Assembly: GCA_002715375.1 (NCBI GenBank)
Contig: PAZA01000037.1
Span: 5,728-47,370 of the forward strand
Direction: 5' to 3'
Length of the DNA: 41,643 nt
DNA from: Halobacteriovoraceae bacterium
GTDB taxonomy: Bacteria; Bdellovibrionota; Bacteriovoracia; Bacteriovoracales; Bacteriovoracaceae
This document shows, in pieces, positions 8,003 through 15,974 of the stretch. The position numbers and the translations under genes were made by a program. The first letter of the stretch is position 1. The number at the start of each line of letters is the position of its first letter. The notes under the pieces were generated by a model. It had not been told where the DNA came from and searched no databases. It saw only the letters and a program-made list of their open reading frames with translations.

Positions 8003-8674
8003 ATGGACACCATTTTTAGTTGTCATGATCTGACGTTTTCTTATAGTTTTGGAAATGTAAACATTGAAGCTCTAAGGGGGGTTTCAATGGATTTTCAAAA
8101 AGGAAAATTCTATTGTTTATCAGGCCCCTCTGGCTCTGGTAAAACAACATTTCTTAATGTTTTAGGCCTAATTGAGGATATACAAGGCGGTGATATCGAT
8201 TTCGAAGGCAAAAAGTTCAAAAACTTAAAAGAGGAAGATAAAAATTACATAAGAAGGAATCAAGTTGGTTTTATTTTTCAACACTTCAATCTCTTTCCTG
8301 TATTAAGTGCTGAAGAGAATATTGAATTTTTTCTTGTCAGGCAAGGTGTTCCCAAAAAGGAACGAACAGAGCTGGTTCATAAGGCTTTAAAAGATGTGGG
8401 ACTTTGGGACCATAGGGATAAAAGACCTCTTGAAATGAGTGGTGGCCAAAGACAAAGAGTCGCAGTTGCTAGAGCACTTACGAAAAGACCTCTTGTTATT
8501 ATTGGTGATGAACCTACCGCTAGTCTTGATCAAAAAACAGGAAAGGAAATTGTAAATCTTCTTAAAAATTTAAGTGATGAATATGGGTCCTCAATTATCT
8601 TGTCAAGTCACGATACGATGGTTCATGAATTTGCTGAGGAACTTGTCATTCTTAAAGATGGGAGGTTAACGTAA
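8003..8674 (+). CDS. ABC transporter ATP-binding protein, LolD/MacB type
   Basis: Cytoplasmic ATPase of 223 residues that energises the permease encoded next. The Walker A motif GPSGSGKTT lies near residue 41, the signature MSGGQRQRVAVARAL near 145, Walker B VIIGDEPTASLD near 164 and the H-loop LSSHDTM near 200. The 'PTASLD' and 'GGQRQRVAVARAL' forms are typical of the LolD/MacB/FtsE branch, which drives mechanotransmission rather than classical translocation. An in-frame TGA sits just before the ATG, so this start is the earliest possible; the ribosome-binding site is weak. The stop overlaps the permease start (TAATG). The LolD name is not assigned because the partner is a single permease with an outer-membrane barrel rather than a LolC/LolE pair. 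Confidence 0.88.
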   Translation: MDTIFSCHDLTFSYSFGNVNIEALRGVSMDFQKGKFYCLSGPSGSGKTTFLNVLGLIEDIQGGDIDFEGKKFKNLKEEDKNYIRRNQVGFIFQHFNLFPVLSAEENIEFFLVRQGVPKKERTELVHKALKDVGLWDHRDKRPLEMSGGQRQRVAVARALTKRPLVIIGDEPTASLDQKTGKEIVNLLKNLSDEYGSSIILSSHDTMVHEFAEELVILKDGRLT

Positions 8675-9879
8675 TGTTATTTTCACTGGCCTTTCGAAAT
8701 TTAGCGAGAAATTTTAGAAGAACTCTGGCAATGGTTTTAACTATAGGAATTGGAACCGGTGCTCTTTTAGTTTTTAAAGGTTTTAATGTAGGAATCATGA
8801 ATCAATATAGAGATAATACGATTCATGCTCGTTACGGTCATGGCCAAATTAATATGAAGGGCTATCACAATTCAGTTTACGAGAAACCTTGGAAGCATTG
8901 GATAGAAGACTATGGTTCACTTAAAGAAAACCTAGCAAAAGTTCCAGGTGTTAAGCTTCTTTTTCCTCGAGTTAATTTCTTTGCACTTTTAACAAATGGG
9001 GAAATGAATATAAGTGGAAAAGGTCAAGGTGTTGATGGAAAAGCAGAATTTTCTTTTTTTAACACTCTTAATATTGTTGAAGGTAAAAACCTTTCAAATG
9101 AAAAAGAAGGTATTATTTTAGGAAAAGGACTTGCCAGGGCATTGAATGCCAAAATTGGTGACAGGATAACAGTCTTAGGTAGCACAATTTATGGAAGTAT
9201 GAATGCCGTTGATACCTACGTTACGGGAGTTTTTCATACCGGGAGTAAGGAATTTGACGATAGCGTTTTTAGAATTCAGCTCGATCTTGCCCATCTTTTA
9301 CTTGATACTAAAAAAGTTGAATCCGTTTCTCTTGGAATGAAGGGCCTGGGACTTTGGGAAAATATAGAAAATTTTGTCGCTGATAGTGATATAGATTTAG
9401 AAAGTATTCCTTTTCATGTTTTGGATAAGGTCTATTATCAACACTCTGTTGATTGGTTGGATGCTCAATTTGGAGTTATTCAAATTATAATTTTAGTTAT
9501 TGTCATCCTGGGAATTTTTAATACAGTTTCAACTTCAATTCTAGAGAGACGCCAAGAGGTAGGAAACTTAAGGGCCAACGGAGAAAGTAGAATTGAGGTT
9601 TTAAAGCTTTTTAGTAATGAGGGTTTTTTAGTTGGCGTTTTCGGAGCCTTTTTTGGAATCTTTGTTGTATACGCAATCAATTTGAGCTTTTTAAAAGATG
9701 GAATTTTAATGCCTCCTGCGCCAGGTTTAACGAGACAATTTCACGTTAAAATTGAGTTACAGGAATGGATGGCCGTCCAAACATTTATTATAGGGACGGT
9801 AACAAGTTTCGTCGCCACATTTTTAGCTTCTCTAAGAGTTATAAATCAAAAAATTTCTGATCTTTTAAGATCTGTTTAA
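8674..9879 (+). CDS. ABC transporter permease, LolE/MacB (FtsX-like) family
   Basis: A 401-residue inner-membrane permease with the four-segment MacB/LolCE layout: a first helix near residues 16-38, a large periplasmic domain about 40-260, and three clustered helices near 264-290, 315-340 and 370-392. The cytoplasmic loop after helix 2 contains ILERRQEVGNLRANGESR, a hallmark of FtsX-like permeases, which in LolC/LolE is the ATPase-coupling region. Such permeases extract lipoproteins or other hydrophobic substrates from the outer face of the inner membrane. It overlaps the ATPase gene and is followed 16 bases later by the LolA-like gene, so the three likely form one machine. The substrate is not evident. 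Confidence 0.87.
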   Translation: MLFSLAFRNLARNFRRTLAMVLTIGIGTGALLVFKGFNVGIMNQYRDNTIHARYGHGQINMKGYHNSVYEKPWKHWIEDYGSLKENLAKVPGVKLLFPRVNFFALLTNGEMNISGKGQGVDGKAEFSFFNTLNIVEGKNLSNEKEGIILGKGLARALNAKIGDRITVLGSTIYGSMNAVDTYVTGVFHTGSKEFDDSVFRIQLDLAHLLLDTKKVESVSLGMKGLGLWENIENFVADSDIDLESIPFHVLDKVYYQHSVDWLDAQFGVIQIIILVIVILGIFNTVSTSILERRQEVGNLRANGESRIEVLKLFSNEGFLVGVFGAFFGIFVVYAINLSFLKDGILMPPAPGLTRQFHVKIELQEWMAVQTFIIGTVTSFVATFLASLRVINQKISDLLRSV

Positions 9880-9895
9880 GATAAGGAAGGTTTAA

Positions 9896-10819
9896 ATGCT
9901 AAAACTTATTAAAACATTTTTATTTTTAGGGTTATTGACTTTTTTATCAGGCCCTTTGTTATCACAAGATGAAGGAAGTGAAACAAGCACCGGGTCAGTT
10001 AAAGAAGAAAAAACAGCCGAAGCCCCAACAGAGGATGTTTCTGAGAAAGCACCTGAAGGGGAAGTTGAAGGTGAAACAAGTGTTGCTTCTAAAGACGTGG
10101 GCACACCACCAGTCGTTAGTGAAGATGGAAACGAAGTGGCGGAAGGGCGGATGCCTGCGTCAGTGGAAGGTCCATCCGCAGAAGATATTTTGAAAAGAGC
10201 TGATGAGGTACGTAACCCTTCTGAATCCTTTTTTATGAAGGTTAAAGTTACCAATAAGGGGGAAGAGGAGAAACCTAGTCAGTTTAATGTTTCCATAAAA
10301 GGTAATAATAGAACTCTCATTAAAACTCTTCTTCCAAAAAGAGATAGAGGAAGAAATTTATTGATGCTTGATGAAAATATGTGGGTCTTTATTCCTAATT
10401 TAAAAAGAAGTGTTAGAGTTGGACTTTCCCAAAAGTTAACAGGTCAGGCTGCCAATGGAGATATAAGTCGTATGCGTTGGAGTGGGGATTACACTGCTAA
10501 GTTATTGAAAGAAACAAAAAAGAGTTGGCTACTTCATCTTCAGGCCAAAAAGAAAGGCCTTACATATGAACAATTGAAGGTTCTTATTTCTAAAAAAGGT
10601 TTTAGACCGAGGCAGGCTCATCTTATGAGTGTCTCGGGTAAACTCTTAAAAAAGATTTATTACCAGGGGTATAAAAAATTGGCCGGTCGTTTAAGGCCAA
10701 GTCAAATGAATATCGTTGATGCTATTAATGATAATAAAAAATCACTTATAGAAATCGAGGAAATGGAAGCAAGGGATTTTCAAACGGCCCTTTTTAATAA
10801 GAGGAACCTTGCTGAATGA
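9896..10819 (+). CDS. LolA-like periplasmic protein (outer membrane lipoprotein-sorting family)
   Basis: Residues 1-23 form a signal peptide (LIKTFLFLGLLTFLSGPLL). Residues about 24-95 are a low-complexity linker rich in Glu, Val, Ser, Thr and Pro. Residues about 96-307 resemble the LolA-like 'outer membrane lipoprotein-sorting' family, with DILKRADEVRNPSESF, GRNLLMLDENMWVFIPNLKR and SGDYTAKLL, in the order seen in LolA_like proteins that accompany RND or ABC exporters. The inferred role is to carry a hydrophobic substrate from the permease across the periplasm. It sits between the permease gene and the outer-membrane barrel gene and overlaps the latter by four bases (ATGA). Canonical LolA lacks the long acidic linker. 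Confidence 0.72.
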   Translation: MLKLIKTFLFLGLLTFLSGPLLSQDEGSETSTGSVKEEKTAEAPTEDVSEKAPEGEVEGETSVASKDVGTPPVVSEDGNEVAEGRMPASVEGPSAEDILKRADEVRNPSESFFMKVKVTNKGEEEKPSQFNVSIKGNNRTLIKTLLPKRDRGRNLLMLDENMWVFIPNLKRSVRVGLSQKLTGQAANGDISRMRWSGDYTAKLLKETKKSWLLHLQAKKKGLTYEQLKVLISKKGFRPRQAHLMSVSGKLLKKIYYQGYKKLAGRLRPSQMNIVDAINDNKKSLIEIEEMEARDFQTALFNKRNLAE

Positions 10820-12051
10820 TTCAGGGAAAAGATTTTCTGTGGATCTTTATAGGCTTCCTTTTACTTATTGATGTATCAAAAGCTGAAAAAGGCACAGTTA
10901 AGATTGGTGGAGAGTTTGGTGTAAGATCATCCTATCTTTATGGCCAAGATACGTTCTCTCTTAAGAGGCCCTATGCTCATGTAAAAGCTTATTTTAAAAA
11001 TTTCGGAAATGATGAGGTTACGCAAGAGGTGTCTATATCTTCTAGGTTTTTGTTAGATGATGAAGCACCTAAATCAGATACATTAACAGAGGCTACGTAC
11101 AAAATTGTAAGAGAAAATTCTACTTTTACTTTTGGCCTTCAGGAAATTGGTTGGGGAGAAACTTTTGGAATTTATCCACTTGATTTTGTAAACGCAAGAA
11201 ATTTTGAAGACCCTTTTATTTCAGATCTAAAATGGACAAGAATACCAGTTTTTGCACTTAACTATGAGTATTTGGGAGAAAAGTTTAGCGGACAATTGAT
11301 TGCTATTCCTAAACCAAAAAATAGTAAATTCCCTTCGAAAGGGGATACTTTTGATACCACACCCGCCAGTTTGGCCCACCTAGATAGAGAAGATATGCAA
11401 GCGCCCCAACTTATGTATGATTCGGAAATAGGGGGACGTCTAGGTTATCTTTTTGATTTTGGTTTAGATGTAGATGTTTATTACTTTTATCACCGCAATA
11501 GAAACTTGGCCTTGGATTTGAAAAATGCAACTTACTTTAATAATGTTCCCATTAGTGGAACTTTATCTCCTGTCTTTAAGCAAATACATTCAACAGGTTT
11601 AAGTAGTACTTATGCAACTGGGGATTTCGTTTTTCGTTTGGATTTTGTTAATCATTTTAATAGACCAGTTAATGATCCAGATACACTTGCTGTTAAGTAT
11701 TTAAATAATATGATTGGTGTATTTGGTTTTGATTTTTCAACTGAAAATAAATTTCAATTAGGTCTTCAATACCATCATGATTCTTTTACCGAGTTTTATT
11801 ATAATTGGGTTAGCTCACAAATGAGCTTTCCTCTATTTGGTGATTTGATGGAGTTAAGTTTTTTTGTTTTTTGGGGCCTTAATAACCAAGATCTTTGGTA
11901 CCAACCTACGATGAAGTTTTTCTTGAGTGATCAGTTTTCAATGTCAATCTGGGCAGACATTATTGAAAAACAGGAGCCTAAAAAGGCAGGGCAGATAAGC
12001 ACATTTTCAGAACACGATAGAGTTTTTCTTGAGCTCGGGTGGCAATTTTAA
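10816..12051 (+). CDS. Predicted outer-membrane beta-barrel protein of the export operon
   Basis: A 411-residue protein with an N-terminal signal peptide (FLWIFIGFLLLIDVSKA) and a body made of alternating aromatic/hydrophobic strands (for example FQLGLQYHHDSFTEFYYNW and MELSFFVFWGLNNQDLWY). It ends in LELGWQF, whose terminal Phe is typical of Bam-inserted outer-membrane barrels. The general appearance resembles DUF1302-type barrels, which in other bacteria are encoded beside exporters with LolA-like proteins; that family link is by resemblance only. It is the last gene of the ABC operon and overlaps the LolA-like gene by ATGA. I infer an outer-membrane exit or acceptor for the exported lipid or lipoprotein. 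Confidence 0.68.
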   Translation: MIQGKDFLWIFIGFLLLIDVSKAEKGTVKIGGEFGVRSSYLYGQDTFSLKRPYAHVKAYFKNFGNDEVTQEVSISSRFLLDDEAPKSDTLTEATYKIVRENSTFTFGLQEIGWGETFGIYPLDFVNARNFEDPFISDLKWTRIPVFALNYEYLGEKFSGQLIAIPKPKNSKFPSKGDTFDTTPASLAHLDREDMQAPQLMYDSEIGGRLGYLFDFGLDVDVYYFYHRNRNLALDLKNATYFNNVPISGTLSPVFKQIHSTGLSSTYATGDFVFRLDFVNHFNRPVNDPDTLAVKYLNNMIGVFGFDFSTENKFQLGLQYHHDSFTEFYYNWVSSQMSFPLFGDLMELSFFVFWGLNNQDLWYQPTMKFFLSDQFSMSIWADIIEKQEPKKAGQISTFSEHDRVFLELGWQF

Positions 12052-12210
12052 GGGCAAGACTGCCAATCTACATAAAAGTCAAGTAAAGTGCACTAAAATT
12101 TTTGGTAAAGAATTTAAGTAAAAATTTTCTTTGAAAACTACTGGCCAACGGTCTTCCTAAAAGGCAGTATCGGATCATTGATTTTGGCAACCTTTCATAG
12201 GCGGCAGGGC

Positions 12211-13827
12211 ATGTGCGGTATCATTGGCCTTTTCGAAAAATCATTTCTTAAAAACCATCACAGTGTTTCACTGAATCATCATAGTGCAAAAAAATTAGTG
12301 AAGGGTCTTAAGCTTCTTCAGCACAGGGGACAAGATGCAGCTGGGCTTCTATCTTCTCAAACAAAAAGTGACTCTTTAAAATTGAAAAAAGGCCCAGGCT
12401 TGGTATCGGAAGTCTTTTCTAATCTTACTGAAAAAGATTTTTGTGAATTGGATGGAACATTTTTATTGGGGCATACAAGGTATGAGACCGTCGGAGGCCC
12501 TTCAGAACTCAACATACCTCCCTTTAAGACTTTTGATCCTCAAGGTCTTTTTAATGAAGAGGCTCACTACAATTCATTAGAGAGTGAAAAAACGAAAGTC
12601 CCCTTGATGGGTATTGTTCACAATGGAAATATCGTTAACTATTTTTCTCTTAAAGAGGAAATTGAAAAAGATTCAAAAGGGAAAGAAAGAATTCTAAAAG
12701 GACAAAATGATGGAGAATTGATGCTTCGGCTCTTCCAATCTTTTTTTATTGAAGAATCTTATTTATCTAAAGAAAAGGGTAACACATCCTCTTTTTGTAA
12801 GGTGCAAGCATGCATGAAGCGGTTATCAGAAAAATTAGAGGGGGGCTATGCGCTTCTTCTTATTATTCAGGGCGTAGGGCTTGTCGCTTACAGAGACCCT
12901 CATGGTATAAGACCTCTTGTTTTTGGGAAAGATGAAAGAGGTCAAATAGGTTTCGCATCTGAAACAATCGCTTTAGAAGGAATCGGTTATCAGGTTGTCC
13001 GTGAAGTTAAGCCTGGTGAGGTTGTTCTGATTGACTTTGACGGCATCTTTCAATCCGCGGAACTTGTTTCTGGAAAAGGGCTGGGAGCGGGAGGGTTGAA
13101 AGAAGCTCCCTGCATGTTTGAACGCATTTACTTTTCTTCTTCTAAAAGTAAGATTCAGGGAAGTTTCGTCAAAAACACTAGGCGTCGATTAGGAGCAGTT
13201 CTTGCCGAAAAAATATTGAATAGAAAGAATGTGTTTAAAAGCTATGACGCAGTTTCTGCCATACCAGAAACAGGGCTTGATGCAGCTTATGGAGTTGCTA
13301 GGGTATTAAACTTGCCTATGGTGGAAGGTGTTCTTAAGGAGAAAAAAAGTGGGAGAACCTTTATCTTACCAAGAAACAAAAGAGGTGAGGCCCTAAAGCA
13401 AAAGTTTATTGTTCAGGAGTCAAATATAAAGAATAAAAAACTTCTTTTAGTTGATGATAGCTTGGTTCGGGGAGCGACTCTCAGAAGCCTCATTTTTGAA
13501 CTAAAAAGCAAAGGTGCTAAAGAACTTTCATTGGCTTTTTCCTGCCCTCCAATACAATACGGCTGTTTTTATGGAGTGGACTTTCCAGAAAAAAGTGAGT
13601 TACTAGCTAACCAAAAATCATATGATGAAATGGCCACTCACTTGGGAGTAAAGGACCTCTTTTTCTTAAATGAAGAGGACTTATTAAATGTTTTTGATAG
13701 ACGTAGTCATTGTTTTGGGTGTGTCACAAAAAATTACCCAACAGAGCTTAAAGAAGGGATGGCTTTTGCGCAAAAAAGGTCAATTGAAAAGGACTTAAAG
13801 TGGACTTCACCAAGCCTAATAAATTAA
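12211..13827 (+). CDS. purF: Amidophosphoribosyltransferase (PurF), iron-sulfur type
   Basis: First committed step of purine synthesis: PRPP plus glutamine gives phosphoribosylamine. The start is the ATG at 12211, so that MCGIIGLF exposes the Ntn catalytic Cys2 after Met removal; an upstream in-frame start would bury it. Glutaminase motifs are LQHRGQDAAGL and LGHTRYET. The PRPP loop is LLLVDDSLVRGATL near residue 411. Four cysteines match the [4Fe-4S] ligands of the Bacillus-type enzyme: APCMFERIYF, QYGCFYGVDFP, and CFGC near the end. About 538 residues, slightly longer than usual (about 470-505) because of inserts around residues 110-190. It heads the purine operon; the 159 bases upstream show no riboswitch I can recognise. 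Confidence 0.95.
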   Translation: MCGIIGLFEKSFLKNHHSVSLNHHSAKKLVKGLKLLQHRGQDAAGLLSSQTKSDSLKLKKGPGLVSEVFSNLTEKDFCELDGTFLLGHTRYETVGGPSELNIPPFKTFDPQGLFNEEAHYNSLESEKTKVPLMGIVHNGNIVNYFSLKEEIEKDSKGKERILKGQNDGELMLRLFQSFFIEESYLSKEKGNTSSFCKVQACMKRLSEKLEGGYALLLIIQGVGLVAYRDPHGIRPLVFGKDERGQIGFASETIALEGIGYQVVREVKPGEVVLIDFDGIFQSAELVSGKGLGAGGLKEAPCMFERIYFSSSKSKIQGSFVKNTRRRLGAVLAEKILNRKNVFKSYDAVSAIPETGLDAAYGVARVLNLPMVEGVLKEKKSGRTFILPRNKRGEALKQKFIVQESNIKNKKLLLVDDSLVRGATLRSLIFELKSKGAKELSLAFSCPPIQYGCFYGVDFPEKSELLANQKSYDEMATHLGVKDLFFLNEEDLLNVFDRRSHCFGCVTKNYPTELKEGMAFAQKRSIEKDLKWTSPSLIN

Positions 13828-13875
13828 TTAAAGGTTAAATAAAAGTTAAAATATCGTTTAAAAGGTAGGTAGTAA

Positions 13876-14607
13876 ATGAAAGGAATAGTTTTATATGGTA
13901 GTCAGAGTGATCGAGTTTTTTTTGAAGACTGCTTGGAAAAGTTAAGGCCTCACTCAGAGTTTATTTTTGAGGTTTTAAGTGCCCATAGGGATGGAGAAAA
14001 ATTGCGATTATTATGTCAAAGTTTGGACGCTAACTATGTCATTGCAGGAGCAGGTCTATCGGCAGCTTTGCCAGGGTGCGTATCTTCTCAAACAAAAGTG
14101 CCGGTATTTGGCGTACCACTTCCTTCTTGCTTTGGAGGTCTTGATGCTTTTTTGGCTTCACTCCAGATGCCAAAAGGGACACCCGTAGCAACCTGTGCGC
14201 CCTATAATGAAAGCTCAATCATAAGTTTTATTGAAAAAATTCAGGATGAAAAATGGGCCAAAGAAAAAAGAGTTAATGTTTATGTTGATTCCCTCGTTCA
14301 GCCTTATGAATATGTTGATAAAGCTTTGAGGGACCTTCTTAAGATTTCAAAAGAAGAGAACATCGACTTAGAGATTTCAAATCAATTCAACCCTAATACC
14401 TGGAATATCCTACTGGTCCATCAGGAAAAAGAAATAGTTTTAAAGTCAAATTGTTTACATGTACCAATGATGAATAAGCAAACTATGGATAACCCGAGTC
14501 GTGCCTTAAACCTCTTTAGTTTGGCTGAGAAAGGAGGGCTTTGGTTTGGAGTTAATAATTGCATTAATGCCCTTCGCTGGTTGAAGAGGGGATTTGATTC
14601 TTTCTAG
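13876..14607 (+). CDS. purE: PurE-type AIR carboxylase / N5-CAIR mutase with C-terminal extension
   Basis: Carboxylation step giving CAIR. The N-terminal 145 residues of 243 are PurE: YGSQSDR replaces the usual GSxSD, LSAHRDGE carries the catalytic His, and VIAGAGLSAALPGCVSS, VFGVPLPSCFGGLDAFLAS and LQMPKGTPVAT follow. In most PurE proteins the third motif reads AHLPG; here it is AALPG. The last 95 or so residues exceed the normal length (about 160-180) and end in FGVNNCINALRWLKRGF, which may be the family's C-terminal NAALLAA helix placed after an inserted segment. No purK is present in the window, so either CO2 is used directly or PurK is elsewhere. It lies in the operon 48 bases after purF. 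Confidence 0.85.
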   Translation: MKGIVLYGSQSDRVFFEDCLEKLRPHSEFIFEVLSAHRDGEKLRLLCQSLDANYVIAGAGLSAALPGCVSSQTKVPVFGVPLPSCFGGLDAFLASLQMPKGTPVATCAPYNESSIISFIEKIQDEKWAKEKRVNVYVDSLVQPYEYVDKALRDLLKISKEENIDLEISNQFNPNTWNILLVHQEKEIVLKSNCLHVPMMNKQTMDNPSRALNLFSLAEKGGLWFGVNNCINALRWLKRGFDSF

Positions 14608-14655
14608 AAAAGGTTTTTATTGAGAAGTCTTCTTTCGAAAATTAAGGGAGGAAAT

Positions 14656-15948
14656 ATGAATCTTGTAGTTAATGAAGGTGTTGATAAGTCTGAAAACGTG
14701 ATTCCAAAGGTTTACCGACTAGGCTCTGTAAAGAAAATCAGAGGTGTAGAAGGAGGAACTCCATGGCTTTTTGATTTCTCTGATCATTATTCACTTTTTG
14801 ACTGGGGAAAGATGCCTGATGAGTTAGCATTAAAAGGAAATAGTTTGGCCCTTATGAGTTTGGCCATCTACGATTACCTGGAAAATTGCAAATCTTGGGA
14901 ATTACCAGATAATCTTCCCAGTTACATGAACTCCAACCCTCTCATAAACTCTTGTTTAGAGTGGTTAAAGAAAAATGGTCTCAAAACTCACCTTAAGGGA
15001 GCTTGGAATGATAAAGGCCCTATTGACCTCAAAGAAAATAAAGAGTGGGAAAAACTTGAAGTAGAGGAACCTCTTTATTTAGACTTTGCTCCTTTTAAAG
15101 TTCAAAAGCCAAAGTGGAATAGTAACCTAAGTGTTTGGGATTATTCTTCTTTTAAAAACCCCAAGCTTGAAGGAATGGTTCCATTGGAGGTCGTTTTTCG
15201 TTTCGGCTTACCTGAAGGAAGCTCTTTTAGAAAAAGACTTAAGAATAAAGCTTATTTAGAAGAGCTTTTAAAAGGCCTTCCTCAATCACAATCTAAAGCT
15301 TTTATGGAAGACCTGTACCAAGGTAAGTATGAGAAAAAGCTTTGGGACTTCCCAATTATAGAGTTTTCAACTAAGTGGGAACCGGAGGACCGATTCCTCA
15401 ATTACGAAGAGGCCCAAAAAATTTCTGGTTTAAGTGATGGGGAATGGGCGGCGTTTATTGAATGGAATAGTCTCGTGGCAGTCCAACTGAGATCTTTTTT
15501 CAAAGAAATGGACCTCATTTTATGGGATGGGAAATGTGAGTGGGGTATGGAAAATGGTCCAGGCCCGTTTATTGGTCAAAGAAATTTTGTTTTAGTTGAT
15601 AGCTTAGGTCCGGATGAACTCCGTCTAACCTATAAAGGTGTACCTCTTTCTAAAGAGATTTTAAGAGTTTTTTATAGAAAAACAAAATGGGCCCATTATG
15701 TTTCTCTCGCCAAAGAAGAAGCAAGGTTAAAGGGAATGAAGGACTGGAAAGATCACTTCTATAAATCTAACTTTCCTGTAAACCCAGAGCCACCTTCATT
15801 AATGGAAGAGCAAAAAACTGTTTATTCAATGATTTATCAATCTTTATCCAATTATGTTTGTGAAAAAGTTTATAAAAAAGAACCTTTTTCTAAGGCTTTG
15901 ACTTTAGGCAGTTTAATTAAAGACATTGAGAGGATGGACTCTAAATAA
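14656..15948 (+). CDS. purC: Divergent, long phosphoribosylaminoimidazole-succinocarboxamide synthase (PurC-like)
   Basis: Recognised by SAICAR synthetase landmarks in order. LFDFSDHYSLFDWGKMPDE near residues 38-56 matches the vFDFsDRySvFDWG pattern. VPLEVVFRFGLPEGSSFRKR near 177-196 and PIIEFSTKWEPEDRFLNYEE follow, then LILWDGKCEWG and FVLVDSLGPDELRLTY, where the family usually has a DE-x-TPDssR motif. At about 430 residues it is much longer than typical bacterial PurC (about 235-300), with extra material between the first two motifs and at the C-terminus. The ATG at 14656 has GGGAGG just ahead; a TTG at 14620 would add 12 residues. Its place between purE and purD supports the role. It ends in a 14-bp tandem duplication. 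Confidence 0.82.
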   Translation: MNLVVNEGVDKSENVIPKVYRLGSVKKIRGVEGGTPWLFDFSDHYSLFDWGKMPDELALKGNSLALMSLAIYDYLENCKSWELPDNLPSYMNSNPLINSCLEWLKKNGLKTHLKGAWNDKGPIDLKENKEWEKLEVEEPLYLDFAPFKVQKPKWNSNLSVWDYSSFKNPKLEGMVPLEVVFRFGLPEGSSFRKRLKNKAYLEELLKGLPQSQSKAFMEDLYQGKYEKKLWDFPIIEFSTKWEPEDRFLNYEEAQKISGLSDGEWAAFIEWNSLVAVQLRSFFKEMDLILWDGKCEWGMENGPGPFIGQRNFVLVDSLGPDELRLTYKGVPLSKEILRVFYRKTKWAHYVSLAKEEARLKGMKDWKDHFYKSNFPVNPEPPSLMEEQKTVYSMIYQSLSNYVCEKVYKKEPFSKALTLGSLIKDIERMDSK

Positions 15949-15961
15949 TGGACTCTAAATA
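15934..15961. repeat. Perfect 14-bp tandem duplication spanning the purC stop
   Basis: The unit ATGGACTCTAAATA occurs twice, at 15934-15947 and 15948-15961. Each copy encodes Met-Asp-Ser-Lys followed by a TAA stop, in two different frames. The first copy supplies the purC C-terminus. The second lies in the purC-purD gap, directly before the purD ribosome-binding site GGGAG. Confidence 0.95.
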
Positions 15962-15974
15962 AGGGAGTGGTTTC

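Noticed and set aside
9892-10254. Ser/Thr-rich minus-strand frame of 120 codons and a Lys/Gln-rich plus-strand frame at 9969-10193
   Set aside because: Both are out-of-frame readings of the low-complexity linker of the LolA-like gene.
12133-12141. Octamer GGCCAACG before purF, seen again near 30218
   Set aside because: The flanks differ and the second copy is not placed like an operator; it is probably chance.
12052-12210. Possible purine-responsive riboswitch or leader before purF
   Set aside because: I could not find the conserved cores of the purine, ZTP or PRPP riboswitches, nor a terminator/antiterminator pair.
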